Positions 1-8,042 of a DNA stretch of 52,288 nucleotides are shown here, one piece after another. This DNA is from JAMLIA01 sp039810005. GTDB taxonomy: Bacteria > Chloroflexota > Chloroflexia > Thermomicrobiales > CFX8. The stretch covers positions 1-52,288 of the forward strand of contig JBDHWD010000010.1 in the NCBI GenBank assembly GCA_039810005.1, given 5' to 3'. Both the position numbers and the translations under genes were made by a program. The number at the start of each line of letters is the position of its first letter. Position 1 is the first letter of the stretch. A model generated the notes under the pieces. That model saw only the letters and a program-made list of their open reading frames with translations. It was not told the DNA's origin and ran no database searches.

Positions 1-37
1 GCTATGGTCAAGAACGATGGGCGCGAACCTAGCCCTG

Positions 38-73
38 GCAAAACAACAGCCTCGGGCATCGTGCCCGAGGCTG
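38..73 (-). terminator. Intrinsic terminator of the M20 peptidase gene
   Basis: A perfect 11-bp stem (47-57 paired with 63-73) with a 5-nt loop lies just past the stop codon of the minus-strand peptidase. Read on the minus strand, the stem is followed by a T-rich tract (complement of 38-46). This is the usual layout of a Rho-independent terminator. Confidence 0.8.
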
Positions 74-94
74 TCAGAATCGCCTGAAGAACCG

Positions 95-1354
95 TTAGTC
101 GTTCGCCCCAGTGAGGTAATCAAACGCAGAGAGGACGTGGACGCGGACGGTGCCGTAGAGGTCGTCGAGGGTGACATACTCGTCGGCGGTGCCCATGTTG
201 TAGGGAACCGGGCCGTAGACATAGGCCGGGATGCCACGCCAGCGCCAGAAACGGCAGTCAGTGCCGCCGATGCTGATGGCCGGCTTCGGGCGGATGCCGC
301 GCACGGCTTCGCCGTTGCGCTGCAGGATGCGAACCATCTCATGATCCGGCGGGCAGACCGACGGCTCGCTGAGCTTGAACAGCTCGTAGGATGCTCCCGG
401 GTAGTCGGCCAGGATCGCCTCGAACTGCTCCAGCAGCCCCTGCGCCGAGTGTCCGACCGGCGTGCGCAGATCGACGCCGGTGTAGCAGTCGGCCGCGATG
501 ACGTTCGTCTTGACGCCGCCACGGATGGTGCCGATGTTGACTGTCACCTGCTTAACGATGTCGGTCGCGCCTGCGCCGAGAGCAGCGTCCAGCTCTGGTC
601 GTGCCGCCTCAACTGCTGCAAGGATGTCGTCCGGCAGGGTGACCTCCTGGTCAGCAAGCTTCTCGATTCGGCTGATGATCTCAGCCGTGACCTGAATCGC
701 GCTCTGGCTCAGGTGCGTGTATGCGCCGTGGCCGCCGGGAGTCCGCACCAGCATGTCGAGCCAGACCGGCCCCTTCTCGCCGAAGCGGATCGTGTAGGGG
801 GTGCTCGGCTCGCCGTTCAGCACGCAGTCACCGATGACATCCGGGTGGTTGTCCATCAGGTAGCCGGTGCCCCAGGTGCCGCCGGTCTCCTCGTCGGAGA
901 CAGCCGTCAGTGTCAGGCGACCGTTGAGCTGCTGCCGCATCTCGTGCAAATACATATAGGTAAGGAAGGACGCGGCGGTGCCGGTCTTCATATCAATGAC
1001 GCCGCGACCGAACAGCTTGCCGTCGCGGACTGCGCCGGAGAACGGATCGTCCGACCACTGGGTTGGGTCACCAGCCGGGAAGATGTCGATGTGGCCGTTG
1101 AGAATCAGGTGCTTGCCCGGCTCACCACCATCAAAGCCGGCGACGACATTCGGCATCGTCGGCTGCGGCGCAACAACCTCGTGGTCAAGCCCGCGCTCGG
1201 ACATCCAGTCGGTCAGATACGCGGTCGCCGCCGTCGTATCGCCATCCGGATTCTCGCTCGGGATCTGGACGAACTTCTGGACGAATTGAAGGATCGAGTC
1301 AGCGTCGCGCTCCAGGCGCTGTTCCAGCGCCGCACGCGCTTGCTGATGGTCCAT
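95..1354 (-). CDS. M20 family metallopeptidase (ArgE/DapE/CPG2-like)
   Basis: Predicted zinc-dependent amidohydrolase or peptidase of about 419 residues that hydrolyses N-acyl amino acids or small peptides in the cytoplasm. Family landmarks are visible: the NGHIDIFPAGD metal-binding segment, GRGVIDMKTG, the DEETGG catalytic/metal segment, a dimerisation lid region (GGHGAYTHLSQSA), and a late GGTDCRFW segment that is a plausible metal ligand region. The ATG at 1354 is preferred because a GAGGAG ribosome binding site lies 5 nt upstream; a GTG two codons earlier is possible. It lies downstream of a peptide-binding lipoprotein on the same strand, separated by a hairpin, and ends at a terminator. 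I infer that the pair captures and degrades peptides or acyl-amino acids. The exact substrate cannot be read from sequence. Confidence 0.88.
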   Translation of the reverse strand: MDHQQARAALEQRLERDADSILQFVQKFVQIPSENPDGDTTAATAYLTDWMSERGLDHEVVAPQPTMPNVVAGFDGGEPGKHLILNGHIDIFPAGDPTQWSDDPFSGAVRDGKLFGRGVIDMKTGTAASFLTYMYLHEMRQQLNGRLTLTAVSDEETGGTWGTGYLMDNHPDVIGDCVLNGEPSTPYTIRFGEKGPVWLDMLVRTPGGHGAYTHLSQSAIQVTAEIISRIEKLADQEVTLPDDILAAVEAARPELDAALGAGATDIVKQVTVNIGTIRGGVKTNVIAADCYTGVDLRTPVGHSAQGLLEQFEAILADYPGASYELFKLSEPSVCPPDHEMVRILQRNGEAVRGIRPKPAISIGGTDCRFWRWRGIPAYVYGPVPYNMGTADEYVTLDDLYGTVRVHVLSAFDYLTGAND

Positions 1355-1380
1355 GCTCACTCCTCATGCGTTTGCGCGAC

Positions 1381-1408
1381 GCGCGACAAGCGGGCCTGCT
1401 CGTCGCGC
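1381..1408 (-). promoter_or_regulatory. Intergenic hairpin between binding protein and peptidase
   Basis: An 11-bp stem (1381-1391 with 1398-1408, one G-U wobble in the minus-strand transcript) with a 6-nt loop lies between the binding-protein stop and the peptidase start. It has no T-tract. It could stabilise the upstream message or partly terminate transcription, so that more lipoprotein than peptidase is made. Confidence 0.45.
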
Positions 1409-1433
1409 GCAGCCTCTGTCGTTAGCCGTCAGA

Positions 1434-3377
1434 CTAGTCCTCGAAGTACCAGTCGGCGATATCGTACGTCTCTTCGGTCCACGGTCCAGGGTTGTTGCCC
1501 TTGAGCCGCGTGCTCTTGCCGTCAACGCGCTTGCGAGCGATGAACGGTACGGTCACGACCTCGTTGACGATCATGTCGTTCATGGCAATGAAGAGCTCGG
1601 ACTGCTTGGCCGGGTCCAGCTCGGTCAACGCCTTGTCATACAGATCGTTGTACTCGTCGTTCGACCAGCGGCTCAGATTGCGACCAGCCCAGCCGTTCGA
1701 CTTCTGGGCGATGTCAGTATCCGGATCGGTCGATTTCCAGTACGACATCAGGTCGATCGGGAAGGGGCGACCGTTGAGCGAGAGCATCTGCAGATCGGCG
1801 TAAAAGTGCTTCCACGTGTCCGGGTTGCCGGCGTCGGACGAGAAGAAGACGCTGGAGTCAATCGACTTCAGCTCAACCTCCAGGCCCAGCTCATCCCACG
1901 CCTGCTTCATGATCTCCTGCGCCTTCAGCCGCAGCGGGCTGATCGTCGTCTGGAACAGCACCTTCATCTGGGTGCCGTCCTTCGAGCGCGGGCTGCCCGT
2001 CCAGCCAGCTTCGTCCAGCTTGGCACCGGCATCTTCGAGGCTGTAGGAGTAGCTCGTGTTCGGCGAGACGAACATATCCGGCGCGACGATCACGTTCGTT
2101 GTCGCGTCAGCCGTCTGGCCATACAGCTGCTCGACGATTGTGTCGCGGTCGATGCTAAGCGGCAGCGCCTCACGGACCGCCTTGTCGCTAAAGAACGGAT
2201 GCTCGGTCGATGGCTCAGAGCGCGCGCCGTCGACTTCCTTGTTCGGGTCAGCGAAGTTGATGAACAGATGCTCGACGCTACCGTCCGGCAGGACAATCAG
2301 CTCGCCGACGCCGCCGGAGAGCAGGCTATCCAGGACAGCCTTCTCAACCTGCAGGTTGATCGCGTAGTCGACCTCGCCGGACTGCAGGACTGCGCGCGCT
2401 GCTGCCGGCGCGTCGCCGCCGCCCTTGTACTCGACCTTCTTGAAGAACGGCTTATCCGGGAAGCGAAAGTGCTCGTTGATCTCGAAGTTCACCACGTCGC
2501 CGGGGACGAAGTTCGACACCTTGTACGGGCCCGTACCGACCGGATTGAGGTTGTACGGTGCGCTCTGGGCGCGCTCACCCATCTGATCTTCGAGCAGGTG
2601 CTTCGGCAGAATCGGCGCGCCGTTGCTAGTGCCACGGCCAAAGATGTTGTACCAGGCGGGATCGGGCCCGTTCAGGTGGATCTTGAACGTGCGGTCGTCC
2701 ACCACCTCGATGTCTTCGATGTTGGCAAACGCCGGGCTTGAGGTCGTTCCGGCCGCGGGATCCGTCACCCACTCCCAGGTGAACTTGGCATCATCGCTGG
2801 TGACCGGCGTGCCGTCAGACCAGAGTAATCCCTCCAGCAGGGTGTAGGTAATCGTCTTGCCATCCTCGGAGATGCCGCCGTTCTCCAGCGACGGCGCTTC
2901 GACGCACTGCACCGGCACGATCTCGCCGGCTGGCGTCACGCGGACAATCGGCTCAAGCACGATTGCCGCCGGCGCAGAGATGAGGTTACCGTTCGCGAAG
3001 TGCGGATTCAGCATCGGCGGTGCCTGCCAGTACAGGATTCTGAGCAGGTCGCCTTCGCCGCGTCCTCGTCCACCCGATGACTCGGGCGACGCTTCGCCGG
3101 CCGGCTCGGTCGCGGTCTCGCCACCCTCCGGCGTGCTGTCGCCGGTCGCTTCGGTAGCAGCTCCGCCGTCGCTCGCCTCGGTCGGCGCGGTCGTCGCAAC
3201 CGGCGTGTCGTCGTCATCATCGCCGCCGCAGGCAGCCAGCAGCCCGGCAATGACCGGGGCGCTCAAGCCAAGTGCCGCTCCGCGCTTCAGGACCGCACGA
3301 CGAGACAATCGTCCGGCCAAGACCGCCGCTTCGAGCGCTTCCACGCTCGATTGCCGCGAGGGTTCTCGCTCGCTCAT
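1434..3377 (-). CDS. ABC transporter substrate-binding lipoprotein, family 5 (peptide/nickel type)
   Basis: Extracytoplasmic solute-binding protein of the DppA/OppA (SBP_bac_5) family, 647 residues. The N-terminus has a twin-arginine motif (SRRAVLK, residues 25-31), a hydrophobic stretch and a lipobox LLAAC with Cys50, so it is a Tat-exported lipoprotein. Residues 51 to about 110 form an Asp/Thr/Glu/Gly-rich low-complexity linker, then the binding fold starts at ILYWQAPPMLNPHF. The family-typical segment GTGPYKVSNFVPGD is visible. A GGAG ribosome binding site precedes the ATG. No permease or ATPase genes are adjacent: a terminator follows the downstream peptidase and the upstream neighbour is divergent. 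The protein is therefore an orphan component that must use a transporter encoded elsewhere. Peptide is the likeliest ligand given the M20 peptidase next to it, but other family ligands are possible. Confidence 0.9.
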   Translation of the reverse strand: MSEREPSRQSSVEALEAAVLAGRLSRRAVLKRGAALGLSAPVIAGLLAACGGDDDDDTPVATTAPTEASDGGAATEATGDSTPEGGETATEPAGEASPESSGGRGRGEGDLLRILYWQAPPMLNPHFANGNLISAPAAIVLEPIVRVTPAGEIVPVQCVEAPSLENGGISEDGKTITYTLLEGLLWSDGTPVTSDDAKFTWEWVTDPAAGTTSSPAFANIEDIEVVDDRTFKIHLNGPDPAWYNIFGRGTSNGAPILPKHLLEDQMGERAQSAPYNLNPVGTGPYKVSNFVPGDVVNFEINEHFRFPDKPFFKKVEYKGGGDAPAAARAVLQSGEVDYAINLQVEKAVLDSLLSGGVGELIVLPDGSVEHLFINFADPNKEVDGARSEPSTEHPFFSDKAVREALPLSIDRDTIVEQLYGQTADATTNVIVAPDMFVSPNTSYSYSLEDAGAKLDEAGWTGSPRSKDGTQMKVLFQTTISPLRLKAQEIMKQAWDELGLEVELKSIDSSVFFSSDAGNPDTWKHFYADLQMLSLNGRPFPIDLMSYWKSTDPDTDIAQKSNGWAGRNLSRWSNDEYNDLYDKALTELDPAKQSELFIAMNDMIVNEVVTVPFIARKRVDGKSTRLKGNNPGPWTEETYDIADWYFED

Positions 3378-3648
3378 TCAGGACTCTCCGCTCCTCAATT
3401 CGGGGACATTCCAATGCCGCAAATACTTGCAAGTTGAATGCCCCATACCGTGCACGCTGAGCCACCAGACGTGCATTTGCGTCAAAACCATACCCTTACG
3501 ATGCGTTAATAGTCGACAAATTCGATCTGCTATCGCGCCGAGGCGGAATAAGAGCGCATGGTCGCGTGTATATTCAGAGAGTGGATTGCTGCACATTGAC
3601 GGCCAAACAGGCCGTGCGCAACAAGCGAATCATGGAGGAGTCGCACAT

Positions 3649-4521
3649 ATGGCAACTGGCGAGGGATACGCGAACCCACACGTGCTCGTGAGCACGGAGT
3701 GGGTCGATCAGCATAAGGCCGATCCCGGACTGCGGATCGTTGAGGCCGATGAAGACGTGCTGCTCTACGAGCTCGGGCACGTCCCTGGCGCGGTGAAGAT
3801 CGATTGGCACGAGCACCTGCAGCGACAGGACACGCGCGACTTCATCGATGAGGACGGGTTCAACGAGCTGATGAGCAAGCTCGGCATTGACCGCGATACG
3901 ACGGTCATCTTTTACGGTGACAAGAACAACTGGTGGGCAGCCTACGCCTACTGGTTCTTCCGCTATATGGGCCACGACAACGTCAAGATCATGGACGGTG
4001 GCCGCAAGAAGTGGGAAGCCGAAGGGCGCGAGACGACGCGCGAGGTTCCCCAGATCACGCCGACCAACTACACCGGCGCGAAGGAGCAGCCGAAGCTGCG
4101 TGCGTTCCGTGATGATGTGCTGAAGCACATCGGCTACGAGCGTCTGCGCAAGGTGGGCGAGGGCGGCCCACTGGTCGACGTGCGCTCGCCGGGTGAGTTC
4201 AGCGGTGAGCTGCTGCACATGCCGGACTACCCGCAGGAGGGCGCGCTGCGCGGCGGCCACATTCCGGGCGCGAGCAACATCCCCTGGGGCAAGGCAGTTG
4301 CCGAAGACGGTACATTTAAGAGTGCCGAGGAGCTGCGCGCGCTCTATGAGGCCGAAGGCGTCACGCCGGATAAGCCGGTCGTTGTCTACTGCCGGATCGG
4401 TGAGCGCTCATCGCACTCATGGTTCGTTTTACACGAGCTGCTCGGTTATCCAGACGTACGGAATTACGACGGCTCATGGACTGAGTGGGGCAACGTGATC
4501 GGTGTACCGATCGAGCTCTAG
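3649..4521 (+). CDS. sseA: Thiosulfate/3-mercaptopyruvate sulfurtransferase (two-domain rhodanese)
   Basis: Transfers sulfane sulfur from thiosulfate or mercaptopyruvate to an acceptor. The 290 residues form two rhodanese domains. The inactive N-terminal one has the typical LYELGHVPGAVKIDWHEHLQ pattern. The catalytic one carries VDVRSPGEFSGE, GGHIPGASNIPW and the active loop CRIGER with Cys248. The CRIGER loop resembles thiosulfate-type enzymes more than the CGSGVTA loop of mercaptopyruvate enzymes. The ATG at 3649 is chosen because GGAGGAG lies 8 nt upstream; the frame stays open further upstream but shows no family similarity there. SufU follows after a hairpin, so this protein plausibly feeds or buffers sulfur for Fe-S assembly, though that link is only inferred from proximity. 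Confidence 0.92.
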   Translation: MATGEGYANPHVLVSTEWVDQHKADPGLRIVEADEDVLLYELGHVPGAVKIDWHEHLQRQDTRDFIDEDGFNELMSKLGIDRDTTVIFYGDKNNWWAAYAYWFFRYMGHDNVKIMDGGRKKWEAEGRETTREVPQITPTNYTGAKEQPKLRAFRDDVLKHIGYERLRKVGEGGPLVDVRSPGEFSGELLHMPDYPQEGALRGGHIPGASNIPWGKAVAEDGTFKSAEELRALYEAEGVTPDKPVVVYCRIGERSSHSWFVLHELLGYPDVRNYDGSWTEWGNVIGVPIEL

Positions 4522-4539
4522 GCTCCTGAAGCCGCTACG

Positions 4540-4570
4540 GCCAGGGCGTTCACGTGCTGAACGCCCTGGC
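4540..4570 (+). terminator. Strong hairpin after the rhodanese gene
   Basis: A perfect 13-bp stem (4540-4552 with 4558-4570) with a 5-nt loop lies 19 nt after the rhodanese stop and 21 nt before the SufU start. It lacks a T-run, so it may be a weak terminator or an mRNA processing/stability element between the two sulfur genes. Confidence 0.55.
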
Positions 4571-4591
4571 AGGATAGAGAACAAGCAAGGC

Positions 4592-5119
4592 ATGGATCGC
4601 CAGGAACAGATAGAAATCCTCGTCGACCACTATCAGAACCCACGTCATCGCCACGCCATGGACGACCCGGATGTCACGATGCCGGGCGGTAATCCAGGCT
4701 GCGGCGATGTCATCACCATCTATCTCAAGCCCGGTGAGGATGGCAAATCCATTGCCGATCTCTCCTGGGAAGGGGACGGCTGCACGATCAGTCAGGCTGC
4801 CGCATCGATCCTGATGGAGATGGTCCACGATGAGCAGTGGTCGCTGGAGGACGTGCTTGAGCACGACTACACGACGATGATCGAGGTCCTCGGCAAAGAA
4901 GCCGTGCAGATGCGGCCCAAGTGCGCGACGCTGGCGCTCGGCACGCTCAAGGCAGCCGTGCGCAAGCTGCAGCGCGACGAGCTCCGCCGCGAGCACGGGC
5001 TGAATCCCGACGGCACGCCGATCGAGGCCGACCCCGAGCGGGACGACGAGTTCGGCATCGTCGTCGGTGACAAAGCCTACGATGAGCAGCTCCCGCCGGG
5101 AGTTTCGCGAGAACACTAA
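4592..5119 (+). CDS. sufU: SufU-like iron-sulfur cluster assembly protein (NifU N-terminal family)
   Basis: Scaffold or zinc-dependent sulfur-acceptor partner of the cysteine desulfurase SufS. The 175-residue protein has the three conserved cysteines of the family: Cys37 in PGCGD (followed by Asp39), Cys64 in GDGCTISQAA and Cys111 in RPKCATLAL. The N-terminus (LVDHYQNPRH) is also typical. The spacing between the first two cysteines fits SufU proteins of Gram-positive bacteria and Chloroflexota. A C-terminal extension of about 40 residues rich in charged residues lies past the conserved fold. An AAGG motif lies close upstream of the chosen ATG; the frame stays open upstream but is non-homologous. 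No sufS, sufB, sufC or sufD genes are beside it. Confidence 0.9.
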   Translation: MDRQEQIEILVDHYQNPRHRHAMDDPDVTMPGGNPGCGDVITIYLKPGEDGKSIADLSWEGDGCTISQAAASILMEMVHDEQWSLEDVLEHDYTTMIEVLGKEAVQMRPKCATLALGTLKAAVRKLQRDELRREHGLNPDGTPIEADPERDDEFGIVVGDKAYDEQLPPGVSREH

Positions 5120-5189
5120 GTGGACATCCGCACAGCCTAACCGGCGTGCGGCGAGCCTGCTCCACCGTCATGACAACCTGTGTAATCAG

Positions 5190-5449
5190 GCCACTGCCGG
5201 GGCGGCTACTGTGGATGGAAGCATCGGGCGTCTGCAATACGCTCGTACAGAAGGGAATCGGCACTGGTTTGAGGCTGACGCGCCCGCCCAATGCAGTCCG
5301 GCAACCACGATGTCGGCATCCTCGTCGTCCGCGACACCACCGACCGCAGGTGGGGCCGCAAGCAGAATGAGTTCCTGGCACTGGCCAACGACGAGATCCG
5401 CTCTCCGCTGACGTTGCTGGTCGGCAACATTCAGATGCTGAAGCGCTGA
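5190..5449 (+). pseudogene. Remnant of a PAS-HisKA sensor histidine kinase
   Basis: This is a decayed fragment in a 592-bp stretch otherwise empty of genes (5120-5711). From about 5190 to 5290 one frame reads VDGSIGRLQY ... NRHWFEADAPAQ, which resembles the end of a PAS domain. From 5291 to 5449 another frame reads GILVVRDTTDRR followed by FLALANDEIRSPLTLL and NIQMLKR, then a stop. The second part aligns by eye with the PAS exit and H-box of sensor kinases (typically FL..ASHELRTPLT). The phosphoacceptor His position is Asp here, the frames differ, the ATPase domain is missing and there is a stop just after the H-box helix. I read it as a pseudogene; a translated 52-residue peptide starting at the ATG at 5291 is possible but could not be a working kinase. 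Confidence 0.6.
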
Positions 5450-5540
5450 TTCGGCGAACAGAGGGAGCGACCTTTCCGATCCGACTTCCCCGACAAGCTC
5501 GCGAGCCGGCGCAGAGCTAGCCCAAATGCCAGTTCCAGAA

Positions 5541-5570
5541 GGCAGAATTTCGCGCGGTCACTGCTATACT
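5541..5570 (+). promoter_or_regulatory. Candidate promoter with extended -10 element
   Basis: TGCTATACT (5562-5570) fits an extended -10 element. It is preceded by GGCAGAA (5541-5547) at a distance of 14 nt. The same GGCAGAA-N14-TGCTA arrangement occurs upstream of the acetyl-CoA synthetase gene. It would drive the oxidoreductase gene starting at 5712, leaving a leader of roughly 135 nt. Confidence 0.4.
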
Positions 5571-5711
5571 CTCTCCTAGCGGATCAGGCTGCCATCGTGT
5601 TTCGCGTGCCATCGCGCAGCAGGCTACGAGCCGACGGCGAGAAGGATGCTGGTAGAGCAATCCCTCGCAGACCGGTCCGGCGGACCTGATCGATGTTGGG
5701 AGGACTTGCCA

Positions 5712-7814
5712 ATGTTCCGTTGCAGGATCTGCGGATATATCGAGACCGGCGAGGCGCAGCCCGCGGAATGCCCATCGTGTGGCGCGTCGAGCGACCGATT
5801 CGTCCCGCTGACGTCCGACGAAGTCAGCGAGATTATCAGTGGCCGAACCTCATATGGGGTTGTCAGCCAGGATCAGACTGAGACTCCGGTGGATGACACA
5901 CGCCGCATTCGGCTGCTGGCGTTCGTCTCCTCCGAGATGTTCTCCCCGTTCACGCAGCACTCCGGTGCGCGTTACGCTGTCTACACCGGCGATCAACGCT
6001 GGTTCGCCGATAACATCCCGTGCCAGAAGGCGTGTCCGTCGCACACTGACATCTCCCGCTACATTGCACTCATCGCCGACGGACGCTATGCCGACTCGTT
6101 CGAGCTCAACCGGGAGAACAACGTCTTCCCCGGCTGTCTCGGCCGCATGTGTGCCCGCCCGTGCGAGACGGCCTGCCGCCGTCAGGTTGTCGATCAGCCG
6201 ATCGGCATTTGCTACCTGAAGCGGGTGGCCTCTGACTATCGCGGCGAAACCCGCCGCGACGTTGCACCTCCGCCCAATGGCAAGACCGTCGGCATCATCG
6301 GCTCCGGCGCGGCTGGCATGAGCGCCGCCCGCCAGCTCGCCCGCCTGGGCTACCGCGTCACGGTCTATGAGGCCATGCCGGTGCCGAGCGGCATGATGTG
6401 GGCCGGCGTGCCGGAGTGGCGTCTCCCGCGCGACGTCATCATGGAAGAGATTGAGCTGATCCTCGATCTCGGCATCGATTTGCGCCTGAACACGAAAATC
6501 GGCGAGGACATTCCATTCCAGGAGTTGGTGGACAGCCATGATGCGGTCGTCATCGCCGCCGGCAATCAGGCCGTCACACCGGTCCGCATCCCCGGCGAGG
6601 ATCTCCCGGGCGTCGTCCCGGGCCTGACTTTCCTGGAGGAGATCAACCTCAACCTGGTTCCGGACGTCTTCGTTGGCAAGCGCGTCGTCACCGTTGGTGG
6701 TGGTTTCACCTCGATGGACTGCATCCGCACCGTCCTCCGGATGGGTGCCGAGCAGTCGATCATGACCTACCGCCGTTCGGCCCACGAGATCCCGGTCGAT
6801 GCGCTGGAAGTCGAGGAGGCCGAGCTGGAAGGTTGCGAGATCATGTACATGGTCTCGCCGACCCGCTGCATCGCCGGTGAAGATGGCCACGTGGCCGGTA
6901 TCGAGTTCGTCCGCAACGAGCTTGGCCCGCCGGATGCGTCCGGTCGCCGCCGACCAGAGCCGGTCGCGGGATCGGAGTTCATCATCGAGTGCGACCAGGT
7001 CATCATCGCAATCGGCCAGTACCAGGACAATTCGTTCTTCCCGGATGGCTTCTTCCCGGAAGTCGACCGCCGTGGCGTGCCGCACGTCGACGCCGAGGGC
7101 CGCACCGCGCACCCGAAGGTCTTCGCCTGCGGCGACTACGTGACCAACCCGCTGAACTTCATCTCGGCCATTGGTGACGCCAAGCGCGTCGCCGCGCACG
7201 TCCACGAGGCGCTGTCCGGCACCCCGATTCCAGTGCCCGACTTTGAGATCACCCGCGTGCCGATCGAGGACCTGCACACGCCGAATCCGCTGATGGCCGA
7301 GGGCGTCGCCGAGTGGTCGACTTCATCGATGAGCCGCCGCCTGCGCTGGGGTGACAACTACACATCCCTCCAGCGCCAGATTATGCCGACGCTGCCGCTC
7401 CAGGAGCGCGGCCTGTTCGCTGACGAAACGACACTGGAAGTGGAGCTCGGCTATCCGAAGCCGGTTGGCTTCGACGAGGCCAAGCGCTGCCTGCAGTGCC
7501 AGCTGAACATCTTCATCGATGGCGACCGCTGCATCCTCTGCAACGGCTGCGTCGACATCTGCCCGGTCGGCGTCATCGAAATGATCTCGACCGATCGCAT
7601 CTACTCGATCGACAACGATGTTGAGCTCGCAGAGCTTGCTCGCGCCGAGCTCGGCACGAATGCCGTCGCCATGATCATCGACGAGATCGCCTGCATTCGC
7701 TGCGGCGCGTGCGTTGAGTGGTGCCCGACTGAGTGCCTCACGATGGAGCACTACCGACCGGTGCCGCTGCCAAGTCGCGAATCAACCGACCTGGCGATCG
7801 TCGCCGACGGCTAA
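5712..7814 (+). CDS. GltD-like NAD(P)H oxidoreductase fused to rubredoxin-like and ferredoxin domains
   Basis: Multidomain flavin/iron-sulfur oxidoreductase of 700 residues. In order: a rubredoxin/rubrerythrin-like ribbon with Cys4, Cys7, Cys20 and Cys23 (CRICGY ... CPSCG); an Fe-S domain of the glutamate synthase beta/dihydropyrimidine dehydrogenase type (CQKACPSHTDI ... CLGRMCARPCETACRR); an FAD-binding Rossmann fold (VGIIGSGAAGMS, near residue 195); an NAD(P)H-binding fold (VTVGGGFTSMD, near residue 330); a second FAD segment with VFACGDYV; and a C-terminal 2[4Fe-4S] ferredoxin (CILCNGCVDICP and CIRCGACVEWCP, near residues 600-680). A GGGAGGA site 7 nt upstream sets the ATG. There is no glutamate synthase large subunit nearby, so glutamate synthesis should not be assumed; electron transfer between NAD(P)H and a ferredoxin-type partner is the safer statement. 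Confidence 0.85.
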   Translation: MFRCRICGYIETGEAQPAECPSCGASSDRFVPLTSDEVSEIISGRTSYGVVSQDQTETPVDDTRRIRLLAFVSSEMFSPFTQHSGARYAVYTGDQRWFADNIPCQKACPSHTDISRYIALIADGRYADSFELNRENNVFPGCLGRMCARPCETACRRQVVDQPIGICYLKRVASDYRGETRRDVAPPPNGKTVGIIGSGAAGMSAARQLARLGYRVTVYEAMPVPSGMMWAGVPEWRLPRDVIMEEIELILDLGIDLRLNTKIGEDIPFQELVDSHDAVVIAAGNQAVTPVRIPGEDLPGVVPGLTFLEEINLNLVPDVFVGKRVVTVGGGFTSMDCIRTVLRMGAEQSIMTYRRSAHEIPVDALEVEEAELEGCEIMYMVSPTRCIAGEDGHVAGIEFVRNELGPPDASGRRRPEPVAGSEFIIECDQVIIAIGQYQDNSFFPDGFFPEVDRRGVPHVDAEGRTAHPKVFACGDYVTNPLNFISAIGDAKRVAAHVHEALSGTPIPVPDFEITRVPIEDLHTPNPLMAEGVAEWSTSSMSRRLRWGDNYTSLQRQIMPTLPLQERGLFADETTLEVELGYPKPVGFDEAKRCLQCQLNIFIDGDRCILCNGCVDICPVGVIEMISTDRIYSIDNDVELAELARAELGTNAVAMIIDEIACIRCGACVEWCPTECLTMEHYRPVPLPSRESTDLAIVADG

Positions 7815-7836
7815 ACCTTTCGATCGCGTCATCATC

Positions 7837-7866
7837 AACGGCAGTCCCGTCCGCGGGGCTGCCGTT
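7837..7866 (+). terminator. Hairpin after the oxidoreductase gene
   Basis: A 12-bp stem (7837-7848 with 7855-7866, one T-G pair) with a 6-nt loop lies 22 nt past the stop codon. There is no clear T-tract, so termination is likely but not certain. Confidence 0.55.
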
Positions 7867-7936
7867 GGTCGTAATATGTGTGTGATCCTTGTTGCAGTTG
7901 CACCATCGTGGCGGTTGCGCACATGCGCCACGAGCG

Positions 7937-7945
7937 TGCTATCAT
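7937..7945 (+). promoter_or_regulatory. Candidate extended -10 for the GH57 gene
   Basis: TGCTATCAT matches an extended -10 element about 98 nt before the GTG start. A TTGCGC lies 19 nt upstream of the hexamer, a long spacer for a -35, so only the -10 is supported. Confidence 0.3.
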
Positions 7946-8042
7946 CGCGTACGTACAAGCGAAACCAGACAAGCGTCATACAATGTCATCGTCGAGTGCT
8001 GGCACCAGCACATGCGTCAAGTTGGCATGAACAGGAACCATC

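Noticed and set aside
5850..7277. 475-codon open frame antisense to the GltD-like fusion gene
   Set aside because: The plus-strand gene has clear cofactor motifs throughout. The antisense product is low in hydrophobic-core patterning and matches nothing known.
5712..7814. Glutamate synthase small subunit (gltD)
   Set aside because: The flavoprotein core is related, but the extra rubredoxin-like and ferredoxin domains and the absence of a large subunit make that name misleading.
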